Positions 40,984-49,302 of a stretch of 64,000 nt of DNA are shown in pieces. The number at the start of each line of letters is the position of its first letter. The first letter of the stretch is position 1. A model generated the notes under the pieces. It did not search any database. It saw only the letters and a program-made list of their open reading frames with translations, and was not told the DNA's origin. Position numbers and translations under genes: made by a program. Origin of the DNA: CAYOOT01 sp964405665 (GTDB lineage: Bacteria; Bdellovibrionota_C; UBA2361; SZUA-149; CAZDWZ01); assembly GCA_964405665.1 (NCBI GenBank), contig CAYOOT010000005.1:1-64000 (forward strand). Direction: 5' to 3'.

Positions 40984-42896
40984 TTAGTCAATACCACTTA
41001 TCCCCGAGCCAAAATCATCTCCAGCAGGTTGAGTTCTTGCTTGAAGGGTTACTTCCTGTCTTTCTGTCGGCGTCGCCGTTGGTACTTCTTGTGCAGCAGG
41101 CAAAGCAGGTTCTGCTGCTGAAGCTTGATCATTAGTAGGTGCATTTCTATTGCTCTGCGCCTCTAAACGATCGTATTCTGCCCGTAATTCTTCAAATCTA
41201 TGCACAGCAACATCCCCCTCTAATCCCATTCTTGCTCTTGCAGCTCGGAAGATTCGATTAATTCTATAAGAAGGATCAATATTTGTCTTATTGGAAATGG
41301 CATCAGCAAGTTTACCATTTAAAATATTTAGTATGGCTTGAGCTTGGGCTAAAGTAGTAATTTTATTATTTCCTATCAACCGGGCAATTGCTATAAAATC
41401 TGGTTCAGCTGTTGTTGTGTTTTCAGCCAAATTAGCTTCGTTGATCCTTTTTGCGGCCGCATTTACAGCAGCTTTTGCTCGAGATTGAATTTGTTCAGGC
41501 TGTAATCTAGAGTTGGCTACATCATCTGCAAATCTCTCCAAAGCTAATTCTAAATTGCCTTCTTTTAGCGCTGTCTCGAATATTGCTCCGTCTCTTGTTG
41601 GCCGAGAAACAAAAGATTTAAATCCATCGGCAAAACGTTTTAATCCACTGCCTTCTGGAGCTAGTTTTTGTAAACCGGAAGCGATTAAGCCTCTGCCAAA
41701 ATAGCATGCTGCTGCAACTCCTCCAATCACAGGATTCGCAACAATACCATATGCTGAAAGCATACCAGCCGCAGCAGCCAATGTTCGATGTTCCTTAATC
41801 CAACCCGCTCTATTTGCTTGATACCATTTGGTAGTTACTCCGCCTTCAGTTTCTAATGTTTTTGCCGCAGCTTTAGCTTCTAGCGCTGCTTGATTGATCG
41901 CTTTTTCAACAGCAATTTCTTCTGCTGTTTTCGGTCGAGAAAATTTTGATTCTATCCATTCGGCGACACCTTGAAATCGCCCTGTCTTGTTAGAAACCCA
42001 TCTAAACGCATTAGCAGCTCTGCCGCTTACTAGATAACCAATCCCTACTACTGCAGCAACTGTTGGACTTGTATAAAATCCAAGAGCTGCCAAAGCACTT
42101 GCTCCTGCAACTGCAAGTCTTGGATGCTCTCTCATCCAACCTTGTCTTAGAAATTGATAAGGTTTAGTTCTTAGGCTTCCTCCAGATCTATTGCCAATAT
42201 CTGTAGCCTCGCTTGCTCCTACTTGTTGTTCAGTAGCTCGTCCCTGAGATCTCGTTGTTTCCGCAACTGCGCCTACAGTGTCTTGTCTTGCAGCATCTAC
42301 CGTACGGGTTTCTGTTGCGGGAGCAACTTCTTCGCCGGCCGGACGCTTAGCACGCTCCACTCGATAATTAAGTGCACTGTCTGCTGCATTTCTTGCCAAT
42401 TCTGCAGCACTCTTAGCTGGAGGTGGAAGCATTGGGCCGCCCACTTCCGCAGTGACTTCAGTTCCAACAAATATTTTTTTCCCCACCTGGATAGCCCAAC
42501 GAGGTCCGTTTACCGCAGCTACGTGACCAACTTTTAAAGAACCGGCTGTAAGGAAAGCATGCGCCAGTTGTTGTGCATCAAAGGCATCGCCGAAATTGCC
42601 GCCATTTAAATATTGCTTGCTTCCTTCAACTCCAGATAAAGCCAAGGTTTCAGCGGAAGTATTGTATGTAAATTTTGCTACTTCTGATTTTAGTGCTCTT
42701 TGAGCTAAGTTTAATGTTGCAGTTTTAAGTCCTGTTCCTTCTATTCCTTGATAAGCAAGCTTTTCAGTAAAGCCTTTGGCCACAAGATTGTTAACTCCCT
42801 TTAAGGTTCCCAGAGTTATTGTTGACCACATAATTTGTTGCAGGCAACTTTCATCATTAGTTAAAGATTCAGCATGAGTTAATCCATGATGAGCAA
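40984..42896 (-). CDS. Unrecognised large protein, C-terminal part (cut by assembly gap)
   Basis: The frame is open from the gap edge at 42896 through the first ATG at 42831 to the stop at 40984. The earlier residues before that ATG (AHHGLTHAESLTNDESCLQQI) are in the same frame without a stop. The gene therefore probably continues across the gap into the 42997-43865 piece. From the ATG the product is 615 aa. Two related segments at about residues 225-300 and 336-412 share R-x-G-W-M/I-R/K-E-H, then two Ala/Gly-rich hydrophobic stretches, then F/V-S-R-P, a tandem duplication. The rest is Ala/Glu-rich with coiled-coil character and a Pro/Thr tail. No known family. No Sec signal is visible in this part. 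Confidence 0.75.
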
Positions 42897-42996
42897 NNNN
42901 NNNNNNNNNNNNNNNNNNNNNNNNNNNNNNNNNNNNNNNNNNNNNNNNNNNNNNNNNNNNNNNNNNNNNNNNNNNNNNNNNNNNNNNNNNNNNNNN
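42897..42996. other. Assembly gap (100 N)
   Basis: Exactly 100 N, the conventional filler for a gap of unknown size. The flanking sequences do not repeat each other, so real sequence is probably missing. Both flanks are open in minus-strand frames, consistent with one gene across the gap. Confidence 0.98.
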
Positions 42997-43865
42997 GGCA
43001 CAGCACCGCGAGCAATCATTTCTGCGGAAGGATGCCTCCAGACTGCATCATTTTTTCTAAAGATCTCAGTAATCCGGTTGTGGGCATCAGTTTCTAGTTT
43101 TGTTCTTTCCTCGACAGAAAGTTCCAGTATCTTCTTCTGAGCTAGCGGAGAAAGCGCAGCTAGAGAAGTTAATTCTACAGAATTATGGCTGTTTTCCGAG
43201 CGCAAATGCTGGATTAATTTTAATTGATCCTGGGCAATTTGCTGAGCGGGATTATCAGTCCCCGCAACATCTTTTAAATTTAATCCTAGCTTCTCAATAG
43301 TTTTTACAACAATGCCATTGGGATCATCATATGCTCCAGATAAAAGCAAAGCATCATCCAAACTCTGTCTGGAATTTAAAAAATGTTCTACCAGTTGAGC
43401 TGGAGAATTCTTTGCCTTCTCCCCACCTTCTCCCCCAAGAAATTTGTCAGCTTCTTCTTTGGCGGTTTTTGTTTGATGATAATAAGAGTTTTCTCCGCCC
43501 CAAACATTTTTGCCCCAATGATACTTGATGATTTCAAATGTTGAATCTCCCTTGGCTTCCCCTTTACGAGATTGTTCCTCTATCGCTGCTCTGATTACTC
43601 TCCATTGGTTGAAACGTTGCTCAAGAGCTGTTTGATTTTTGTCTGCCTCCGCCAAAATTTGCGCTTGTATTTCAGGTGGATACTGGCTGAATACTCTTTC
43701 AAATTCTTTTCTAGAAGCATTATGAGGAAGAACTTCGCCTGTAAACTTTGGAGCATGACTATTTAAGGCTCCTTCATCTGGAGCTGCAGATCTTAATTGT
43801 GGATTAGCAAGACTATCTTTAACTGATATCTTCTTGGGAGTTGCTTGAGTCGAGGCCATAATCAT
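42997..43865 (-). CDS. Unrecognised large protein, N-terminal part (cut by assembly gap)
   Basis: From the ATG at about 43865 the frame runs about 289 codons to the gap edge. The N-terminus (MASTQATPKKISVKDS) is polar and disordered with no signal peptide. Then follow FERVFSQYPPEIQAQILAEA, a helical region, and SLAALSPLAQKKILELSVEE. The last residues before the gap are HPSAEMIARGAV. Together with 40984-42896 it probably forms one protein of more than 900 residues. No family recognised. It is divergent from the plus-strand gene at 44102 across a 236-nt AT-rich spacer that should hold both promoters. Confidence 0.75.
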
Positions 43866-44101
43866 TCCTTCAAAAAATCGTTTTCAACGTACAAAGAGAT
43901 TTTAATAAAGTTATGTACTGTTTCTTGCCATTTGATACTTAAAAAATGCCTAGATTTTTTCTTTTATAGTTTCAATATCTTAGGGAATAGAACTCTTAGA
44001 AATTAACGTTTTTGTAAGAACGAATTAATAAAACATATAGGCTACACATTCAGATTATTCCTCATAATATATATATAAATTATTAGATTGTTTTTTAATT
44101 T

Positions 44102-44746
44102 TTGGAGATTTATATGACCGACGCCGCAGCACAAGCAGTTCCAGCAAGAAATACTAATCAGGCCTCTCCTCAGGCAACTTCTCCTGCAAAAACTCTTCCT
44201 AAAAGTTCAATAAAACCTGAGACTCAGGTTTTAGATGAACAAGGCGACCATCATATAGTTGTAACCGCAGAAGGTAGTAAAGTTAAAACAGCAGCTGGAG
44301 ATCTGACTGTGCCAGCTAATGGTAAAATTTTTAGATATGAATCAGAGAAACTAAAACCAAATGCATCGGAGGCAGATAAAGCAAAAGATAAGGCCGATGG
44401 CCAAACAGATGGTTTTATTTCTGCCTGGAAAGCTCTTGATAATTCAAAAATTTGGTATTTAACCAAGGATAATAAAGTAGTTAATAAAAGTGGAGAGATT
44501 GTCGGTGAAATCAAAGGTGATTTTAAAATAAATAAAGATAATTATGTTGAAAATTTCAAGGGTGCCAATTTCGCAGCATACCCCAACCTGAAATCGGCTA
44601 ATAGCGGTATTTTTAAAGTTGGCACTGGTCCAGATGATGTTGCAGCTATCATTGCCGAACCAAGAGCTGAAAGTCAGGCTGCTGCCAAGGTTGTTCCTTC
44701 CCCAGCATCCGCTACTCCCGCCCTTCCCAAGGCAATTCCTACACGA
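44102..44746 (+). CDS. Unrecognised 495-aa protein, N-terminal part (split by a probable artefactual gap)
   Basis: The ATG follows TTTTGGAGATTTAT. The 215 codons before the gap start with a polar Ala/Gln/Pro-rich leader (MTDAAAQAVPARNTNQ) and lack a signal peptide. A domain of about 130 residues follows (HHIVVTAEGSKVKTAAGDL, WKALDNSKIWYLTKDNKVV). It ends in a Pro/Ala-rich linker (SPASATPALPKAIPTR). The last 55 bp recur exactly after the gap in the same codon phase. Collapsing the two copies joins this piece to 44902-45744 in frame, giving 495 aa. No family recognised. Confidence 0.8.
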
Positions 44747-44901
44747 NNNNNNNNNNNNNNNNNNNNNNNNNNNNNNNNNNNNNNNNNNNNNNNNNNNNNN
44801 NNNNNNNNNNNNNNNNNNNNNNNNNNNNNNNNNNNNNNNNNNNNNNTGTTCCTTCCCCAGCATCCGCTACTCCCGCCCTTCCCAAGGCAATTCCTACACG
44901 A
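44692..44901. repeat. 55-bp direct repeat flanking the N gap
   Basis: 44692-44746 and 44847-44901 are identical over 55 bp, and each copy ends or begins exactly at the gap. This is the pattern left when two contigs that overlap by an assembler k-mer length are scaffolded with Ns rather than merged. A true tandem duplication in the Pro/Ala linker is the alternative. Confidence 0.9.
44747..44846. other. Assembly gap (100 N), probably not real missing sequence
   Basis: 100-N filler between two identical 55-bp ends. With 100 N the downstream frame appears shifted; with the overlap collapsed the frame is continuous. Confidence 0.98.
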
Positions 44902-45744
44902 ACTGTACCAAAAAGTGCAGAAGCAATTGCAACTGAAGCGCAAGCTGAATTTTTGAGAGGAAAAACTGCTTTAGAAAATGCGGCAAAAGCTCTTAGTTTA
45001 GAGAGTGATGGTATACAAATTAAAATAGAGCAAATGACCAAATTGTCCGGTCCATTGTTTGGAAAAAGTTATAAAAAGATACCAGAATTAAAAATAGATG
45101 TTCTGACTAAAGGTATTAATGGTACAAAAACAGAATCATTTTATGTTGAGTTCAAAACTCCTCAAGTAAAAGATGATGGCAGTGTGCAAGAAGCAGGTGG
45201 TTGGCGGGTAAAAGCAACAAGCATCCTTCATATAACTACAAATAATAACGATGGATTTGAAGAAGGTCTAAAAAGCTTCGCTCAAACAACTGGACAAAAG
45301 GGAACAAAGTTTTTCAATGATCTGCTTTCTTTAAAAGATCAAGGAAAAATTAAATTAACAATTGAAATACAAGATCTGGCAAAAACGAAAATGGCTAGCG
45401 TCGCTGCTTTTATAACCGATTATGATGAAAAACACCCTTCGATTGACATTGCTCTTAATGAAAATCAAAGAAAAGATTCTCCAACACAGTATAAGATTAT
45501 ATTAAATAATAAATCTTTTTACCTGACATATATTGATGAAACATCAAGCTGTAAATCAAAAGGTTGGGTATTAAGTAGAACAGAGATTGTACACAATGAA
45601 TATGATTCCAATGTAACCAAACTTGAAAAAGGAGTTATAGATAAAGAAGGCAAGATTAAAGTACCTACTAATCGTGAAAATTCTTATGTGATGGACCCAC
45701 ATTTAAATGATTTTGTTAGAAAACTTTTAGCCTCTGAAAAGTGA
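44847..45744 (+). CDS. Unrecognised 495-aa protein, C-terminal part
   Basis: Continuation of 44102-44746. After the repeated linker the chain runs TVPKSAEAIATEAQAEFLRG and then about 265 residues of a mixed alpha/beta domain (FFNDLLSLKDQGKIKLTIEI, LNENQRKDSPTQYKIIL, SYVMDPHLNDFVRKLLASEK). A TTG at 44953 could be mistaken for a start, but the open frame extends back to the gap. The domain is rich in Lys/Asp/Asn and has no membrane segment. It has no recognisable family. It is followed by a small membrane protein gene and fliA. Confidence 0.8.
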
Positions 45745-45883
45745 AATCAAAAGCCCAATAATTCTAGGTAATTGAGACTTCAATCAAAATGTCCAATAAG
45801 ATCAAATAGTTTTATTATCACAAACTAGAGCAAAACTATCTGCTCTTTGAATCTTTCATTCCTCATCAAGCTTCTAAACATTA

Positions 45884-46144
45884 ATGGCTAAGCAAGAAGA
45901 GGAAAACGCAGAACAGTTTCTTTTAATTAAACGCTTGACTAGTGCTGTCTGTGTGATTTGTATTTTTTTAGTTACTTTTGGTGGTTTGAAAGCAAAGGTA
46001 TCAATTCCAGAAATTTCTTGGAGAGCAACATTAGTTATTCTGGGGATTTTACTTGCTCAAACAGTTTTACTCAAAGTCCTTTCTGCTTGGGATGTAAAAA
46101 GGGAGATGTCACAAAAAACACTAACGAAGAAAATAAAAAAATAA
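45884..46144 (+). CDS. Small two-helix membrane protein upstream of fliA
   Basis: 86-aa protein with hydrophobic segments at about residues 18-35 (LTSAVCVICIFLVTFGGL) and 45-66 (WRATLVILGILLAQTVLLKVL), and a basic C-terminus (LTKKIKK). It ends 19 nt before the fliA start, so it is probably co-transcribed. I do not recognise a family. Position suggests a link to the flagellar block. Confidence 0.7.
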   Translation: MAKQEEENAEQFLLIKRLTSAVCVICIFLVTFGGLKAKVSIPEISWRATLVILGILLAQTVLLKVLSAWDVKREMSQKTLTKKIKK

Positions 46145-46163
46145 AACAAGGGAGTTGTAAACC

Positions 46164-46916
46164 GTGAGTGCAAAAACAAAAGTTGCAGAAGTAAAAACAA
46201 GTAAATTTGCAGACGACGAAAGAGAAGAACTGATTCGTAACTTTTTACCTTTGGTAAAAAGAGTAGTGCATCGACTTGCCGGGAGACTGCCTGCGGAAGT
46301 TGATCTTAAGGAAATGCTTAACTCCGGTATTATCGGCTTGGTTGATGCTTTGGAAAAATACGATCCTAAGCATGAAACAAATTTTGCAACATACGCGCAA
46401 TTTAGAATTCGCGGAACAATTCTGGACAGTTTCCGAGTTCAAGATTGGGTTCCTCGTTCTCTCCGACAAAAAGCGCACAAAATAGAAAATGTTTATCATA
46501 AGCTGGAACAAGAGTTGGGCCGGCCGGCAGAAGATGCTGAAGTAGCTATGGCCCTAAATGTCAGTCTTGAAGAATTTCATAGTATGCTTGGTGAAGTAAC
46601 TGGTGTTGTAATGTTAAGCATTGAAGAGTTGGGTTTTGGTCACGGCGAAGAACGTTTTCGTGCCGATGAATCACTTCCTAACAACAAACCCGATGCCTTA
46701 ACCAATATTCTGGAAAATGAAAAAATTGAAGTTATTGCCAGAGCTTTAGATCGCTTACCCGACAAAGAACGTTTAGTAATTACCCTTTATTTCTACGAAG
46801 AGCTCAATCTTAAAGAAATCGGAGAAATTATCGGAGTAACCGAATCCAGAGCGTCGCAAATTAGATCACGCGCTTTAATTAGACTGAAGTCTTATCTGAA
46901 GAAAGCGGTTAATTAA
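46164..46916 (+). CDS. fliA: RNA polymerase sigma factor for flagellar genes (FliA/WhiG type)
   Basis: Sigma-28-type factor of 250 aa. Region 2 is present as LVKRVVHRLAGRLPAEVDLKE and DALEKYDPKHETNFATYAQFRIRGTILDSFR (about residues 28-95, in separate blocks). It is followed by DWVPRSLRQKAHKIE, region 3 (GRPAEDAEVAMALNVSLEEF) and region 4 (LPDKERLVITLYFYEELNL, IGEIIGVTESRASQI). The start is a GTG after GGGAG. It directs late flagellar promoters, normally restrained by FlgM, which is not in the window. It would be next to flhG but for the inserted unknown genes. Confidence 0.95.
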   Translation: MSAKTKVAEVKTSKFADDEREELIRNFLPLVKRVVHRLAGRLPAEVDLKEMLNSGIIGLVDALEKYDPKHETNFATYAQFRIRGTILDSFRVQDWVPRSLRQKAHKIENVYHKLEQELGRPAEDAEVAMALNVSLEEFHSMLGEVTGVVMLSIEELGFGHGEERFRADESLPNNKPDALTNILENEKIEVIARALDRLPDKERLVITLYFYEELNLKEIGEIIGVTESRASQIRSRALIRLKSYLKKAVN

Positions 46917-46957
46917 CCCCGCACAAATATTATCTTCCAATAAACCTGATTTTAACT

Positions 46958-47033
46958 GTACGGGCACCCTTTATGGGTGCCCGGTTGACCATTATATTTT
47001 GGAATTCCGGGCACCCATAAAAGGTGCCCCTAC
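46958..47033. repeat. MITE/REP-like element, complete copy
   Basis: Same layout, core and length as 12280-12355. The left hairpin stem is GGGCACCC/GGGTGCCC (46962-46982) and the right stem is GGGCACC/GGTGCCC (47010-47030). At 12280 the right stem is GGGCAGG/CCTGCCC, so both arms changed together and pairing is kept. It lies between the convergent fliA and sodB genes. Confidence 0.9.
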
Positions 47034-47054
47034 ATGATTCCAAATTAAAATATC

Positions 47055-47654
47055 TTAACAGCAAGCCTTTCCTTCAAACCTGGCCTCAATATCTTTCCAA
47101 TTAACAACATTCAAAAACGCCGTGATGTAATCAGCTCTCTTATTTTGATATTTTAAATAATAAGCATGTTCCCAAACATCAAGTGCCAATAGTGGCTCAG
47201 TAACCCATTGAGTTAGGTTCTGATGTTTTTCTGCCGTTAAAATTTCTAATTTATTTGCCGGCCAATTTTTTACAAGTAGGGCCCAACCGGAACCTTCGAC
47301 AGCTGCTGCTGCTGCTTTAAAATGTGCGACAAATGCATCGTAACTGCCAAAATCTTTTTCAATATTGTTGAGCAATGCTCCACTTGGTTTGCCACCGCCA
47401 TTAGGAGACATATTCTTCCAAAAAATACAGTGCAGAAAATGTCCGGCACCATGGAAAGCAAGTTCTCTTTCCCAATGTTTTACCAAAGCAAAATCTTTTG
47501 ATTCGCGTGCAGCTGCCAATTTAGCTTCGGCGTTATTTAAACCTGTTACGTAAGCCATGTGATGAATGTCGTGATGTAAGCGCATTGTTTGAGCATCAAT
47601 ATGAGGTTCTAATGCTTCGTAAGGATAATCTAAGGGTGGTAATACATGTGGCAT
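47055..47654 (-). CDS. sodB: Superoxide dismutase (Fe/Mn family)
   Basis: Cytoplasmic Fe/Mn superoxide dismutase of 199 aa from ATG 47654, preceded by AGGAGA at correct spacing; a longer frame starts at 47684 but lacks support. Metal ligands are His in RLHHDIHH, His in FHGAGHFLHCIFW, and Asp and His in LDVWEHAYYLKY. The usual FNxxGHxNHxxFW box is altered: FHGAGHFLHCIFW has Leu-His in place of Asn-His. The C-terminus ends Ala-Cys-Cys, which is uncommon. Metal preference cannot be decided with confidence. Confidence 0.93.
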   Translation of the reverse strand: MPHVLPPLDYPYEALEPHIDAQTMRLHHDIHHMAYVTGLNNAEAKLAAARESKDFALVKHWERELAFHGAGHFLHCIFWKNMSPNGGGKPSGALLNNIEKDFGSYDAFVAHFKAAAAAVEGSGWALLVKNWPANKLEILTAEKHQNLTQWVTEPLLALDVWEHAYYLKYQNKRADYITAFLNVVNWKDIEARFEGKACC

Positions 47655-47755
47655 AAATAATTTCTCCTGTTTGTTAACTAACAAGATATCTTATGTCAGA
47701 AGATTGGGAAAATCAACGATTGAGATCAGACACTAAAGGTCTATGAAAAGCCTCT

Positions 47756-48928
47756 TCAGGCTACAGGGAATTTTAATTGAACAATTAAACCGATATTATT
47801 TTCAGTATTTTCAAAAGATAATTGGCCATTATTCACTTCAGTTAACTTTTTGACAATTGCTAAGCCCAGTCCTGCTCCTTGTTGTTCAAAATATTCCCTA
47901 TTCACTTGAGTAAAGGGCTCACAAATTTTTTCTTTAAGGGCATTGCTAATTCCCGGACCAAAGTCTCTGATTTGAATGATTAACTGATTTTCTTTTTGAA
48001 AAGCGGATATTTTAATTCCCAAAGTTCGATCGGTGAAACGTACGGCATTAGATAATATATGTTGAATTACTTTTACCAGATGTACATCATAGATATTTAT
48101 TTCCGCACTAAGCACTTCTTGACCGGAAATATTTAATTCCAAATGCTCTAAATGTTCGGAAAAACTAAAATCTTCATGAAAAGATTCAACCGCTTGTTCC
48201 AATAAGGCAATTGCATTATGTTTTCTCGCAAAATTCTTAAATGTTTTTTCTGCCTGACCTGATTCAATTTGTTGCATTAACATAAAGTCATTGACTAAAC
48301 GTTCCAGTCGTTTTCCATCGCTTTGAATTGTGGTTAACAACCTAATTAATTCCTCAGTTGAAAGGTCCTGATGCATCCCTTTTAAAATCTGAGTTCCTGA
48401 AGTTAATGAAACCAAGGGGGTGCGAAATTCATGAGAAAGGGTTTGAATAATTTTTCTTTTATATTCACTGGCATTCATTTCGGAATTATGTTTCCGCAAA
48501 GTTGCTGTTCTTAATTTCCCTTTGATTACCGAAAGCAGTTCTTCCAGATCAAATGGTTTTGTTAAATAGTCATCGCAGCCGACTTCTTTACCTACTTTAA
48601 TATGATCTGGAGAATTTAGTGCAGAAAGAAAAATAAAAGGAACATCTACCAGCATTTGTTCTTGCTTGACAAATTCAAAAAATTCAAAACCGTCTTTATC
48701 CGGCAATAAAACATCACAAATAATTAAATCAGGAATAGTATGATTGAAAATTTCTATTGCTTCATTTACTTCAGAACTTGTTAAAACTTTATATCCATGA
48801 AAACTCAAAACTTCCTTGATCACTTCAAGGAGTTCTTCGTTATCATCAATGACCAGGATTTTATATTTTGTGGATTCGAGGAGTTCCTTCTTGCTTTCGA
48901 TATTCTCTGATTCAGTATTTATTAACAT
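47756..48928 (-). CDS. Response regulator-histidine kinase hybrid (REC-HisKA-HATPase)
   Basis: 390-aa cytoplasmic signalling protein without membrane segments. An N-terminal REC domain (about residues 22-138) has phospho-Asp in ICDVLLPDKDG (Asp72), acidic pair DD at 28-29 and Lys in LTKPF. It is followed by a HisKA domain with phospho-His in LSHEFRTPL (His166) and an HATPase domain with N box HILSNAVRF, G1 DFGPGIS and G2 GAGLGLAIVKKL. REC at the N-terminus and kinase at the C-terminus suggest it is itself controlled by another kinase. I prefer ATG 48928; a TTG one codon earlier is also possible. A perfect hairpin lies 17-42 nt upstream. Targets unknown. Confidence 0.92.
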   Translation of the reverse strand: MLINTESENIESKKELLESTKYKILVIDDNEELLEVIKEVLSFHGYKVLTSSEVNEAIEIFNHTIPDLIICDVLLPDKDGFEFFEFVKQEQMLVDVPFIFLSALNSPDHIKVGKEVGCDDYLTKPFDLEELLSVIKGKLRTATLRKHNSEMNASEYKRKIIQTLSHEFRTPLVSLTSGTQILKGMHQDLSTEELIRLLTTIQSDGKRLERLVNDFMLMQQIESGQAEKTFKNFARKHNAIALLEQAVESFHEDFSFSEHLEHLELNISGQEVLSAEINIYDVHLVKVIQHILSNAVRFTDRTLGIKISAFQKENQLIIQIRDFGPGISNALKEKICEPFTQVNREYFEQQGAGLGLAIVKKLTEVNNGQLSFENTENNIGLIVQLKFPVA

Positions 48929-48944
48929 CAAAATACAACCTTAT

Positions 48945-48970
48945 GGAGTTTTGCTATTATGCAAAACTCC
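48945..48970. repeat. 10-bp perfect hairpin upstream of the histidine kinase
   Basis: GGAGTTTTGC (48945-48954) and GCAAAACTCC (48961-48970) pair perfectly around a 6-nt loop, just ahead of the kinase start on the minus strand. It could be an operator or a 5'-UTR structure. Confidence 0.7.
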
Positions 48971-49302
48971 TTCTTTCAAATAACAACTGGCACTACCACC
49001 CTTTTCGGGGAAGTTTCTAGTGGAGGTTAAAAGTCTAATTATCAAAGCTCTATTTTAGAAAGCTCGCTTTTAGGACTTCCAGAACTACCTCAGGAACTTA
49101 AAATTAAACATCGGAAGATATTTCCGAGCACTTAAGTCAAAAATTAACCTATCCTCCATTTTCCCCAATTATTCAATAATTTCAGGTAGATATATGTTCA
49201 AAAAACATATGTCTGACACCTGCTAAAGAGCAGTTAGAAGCTTTTAATAATTTATGTTAATTTCTTGCCGACAAAAACCAAAACATTAAAAAGGCTAATT
49301 AA
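48971..49302. other. Intergenic region between the kinase and fabD
   Basis: About 330 nt between divergent genes with no plausible gene. A small hairpin (ATATGTT/AACATAT) lies at about 49192-49210. The fabD and kinase promoters should be here, but I could not assign boxes. Confidence 0.6.

Noticed and set aside
42598..42660. LALSGVEG segment in the unknown protein as a copy of the tamB dispersed repeat
   Set aside because: The amino acids resemble a known repeat translation, but the DNA is AT-rich and does not match the 25120-25171 core; likely coincidence.
44739..45041. Open frames running through the Ns
   Set aside because: They exist only because N codons are not read as stops.
47655..47684. 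Longer superoxide dismutase start
   Set aside because: The ATG at 47654 has AGGAGA at ideal spacing and starts the conserved domain.
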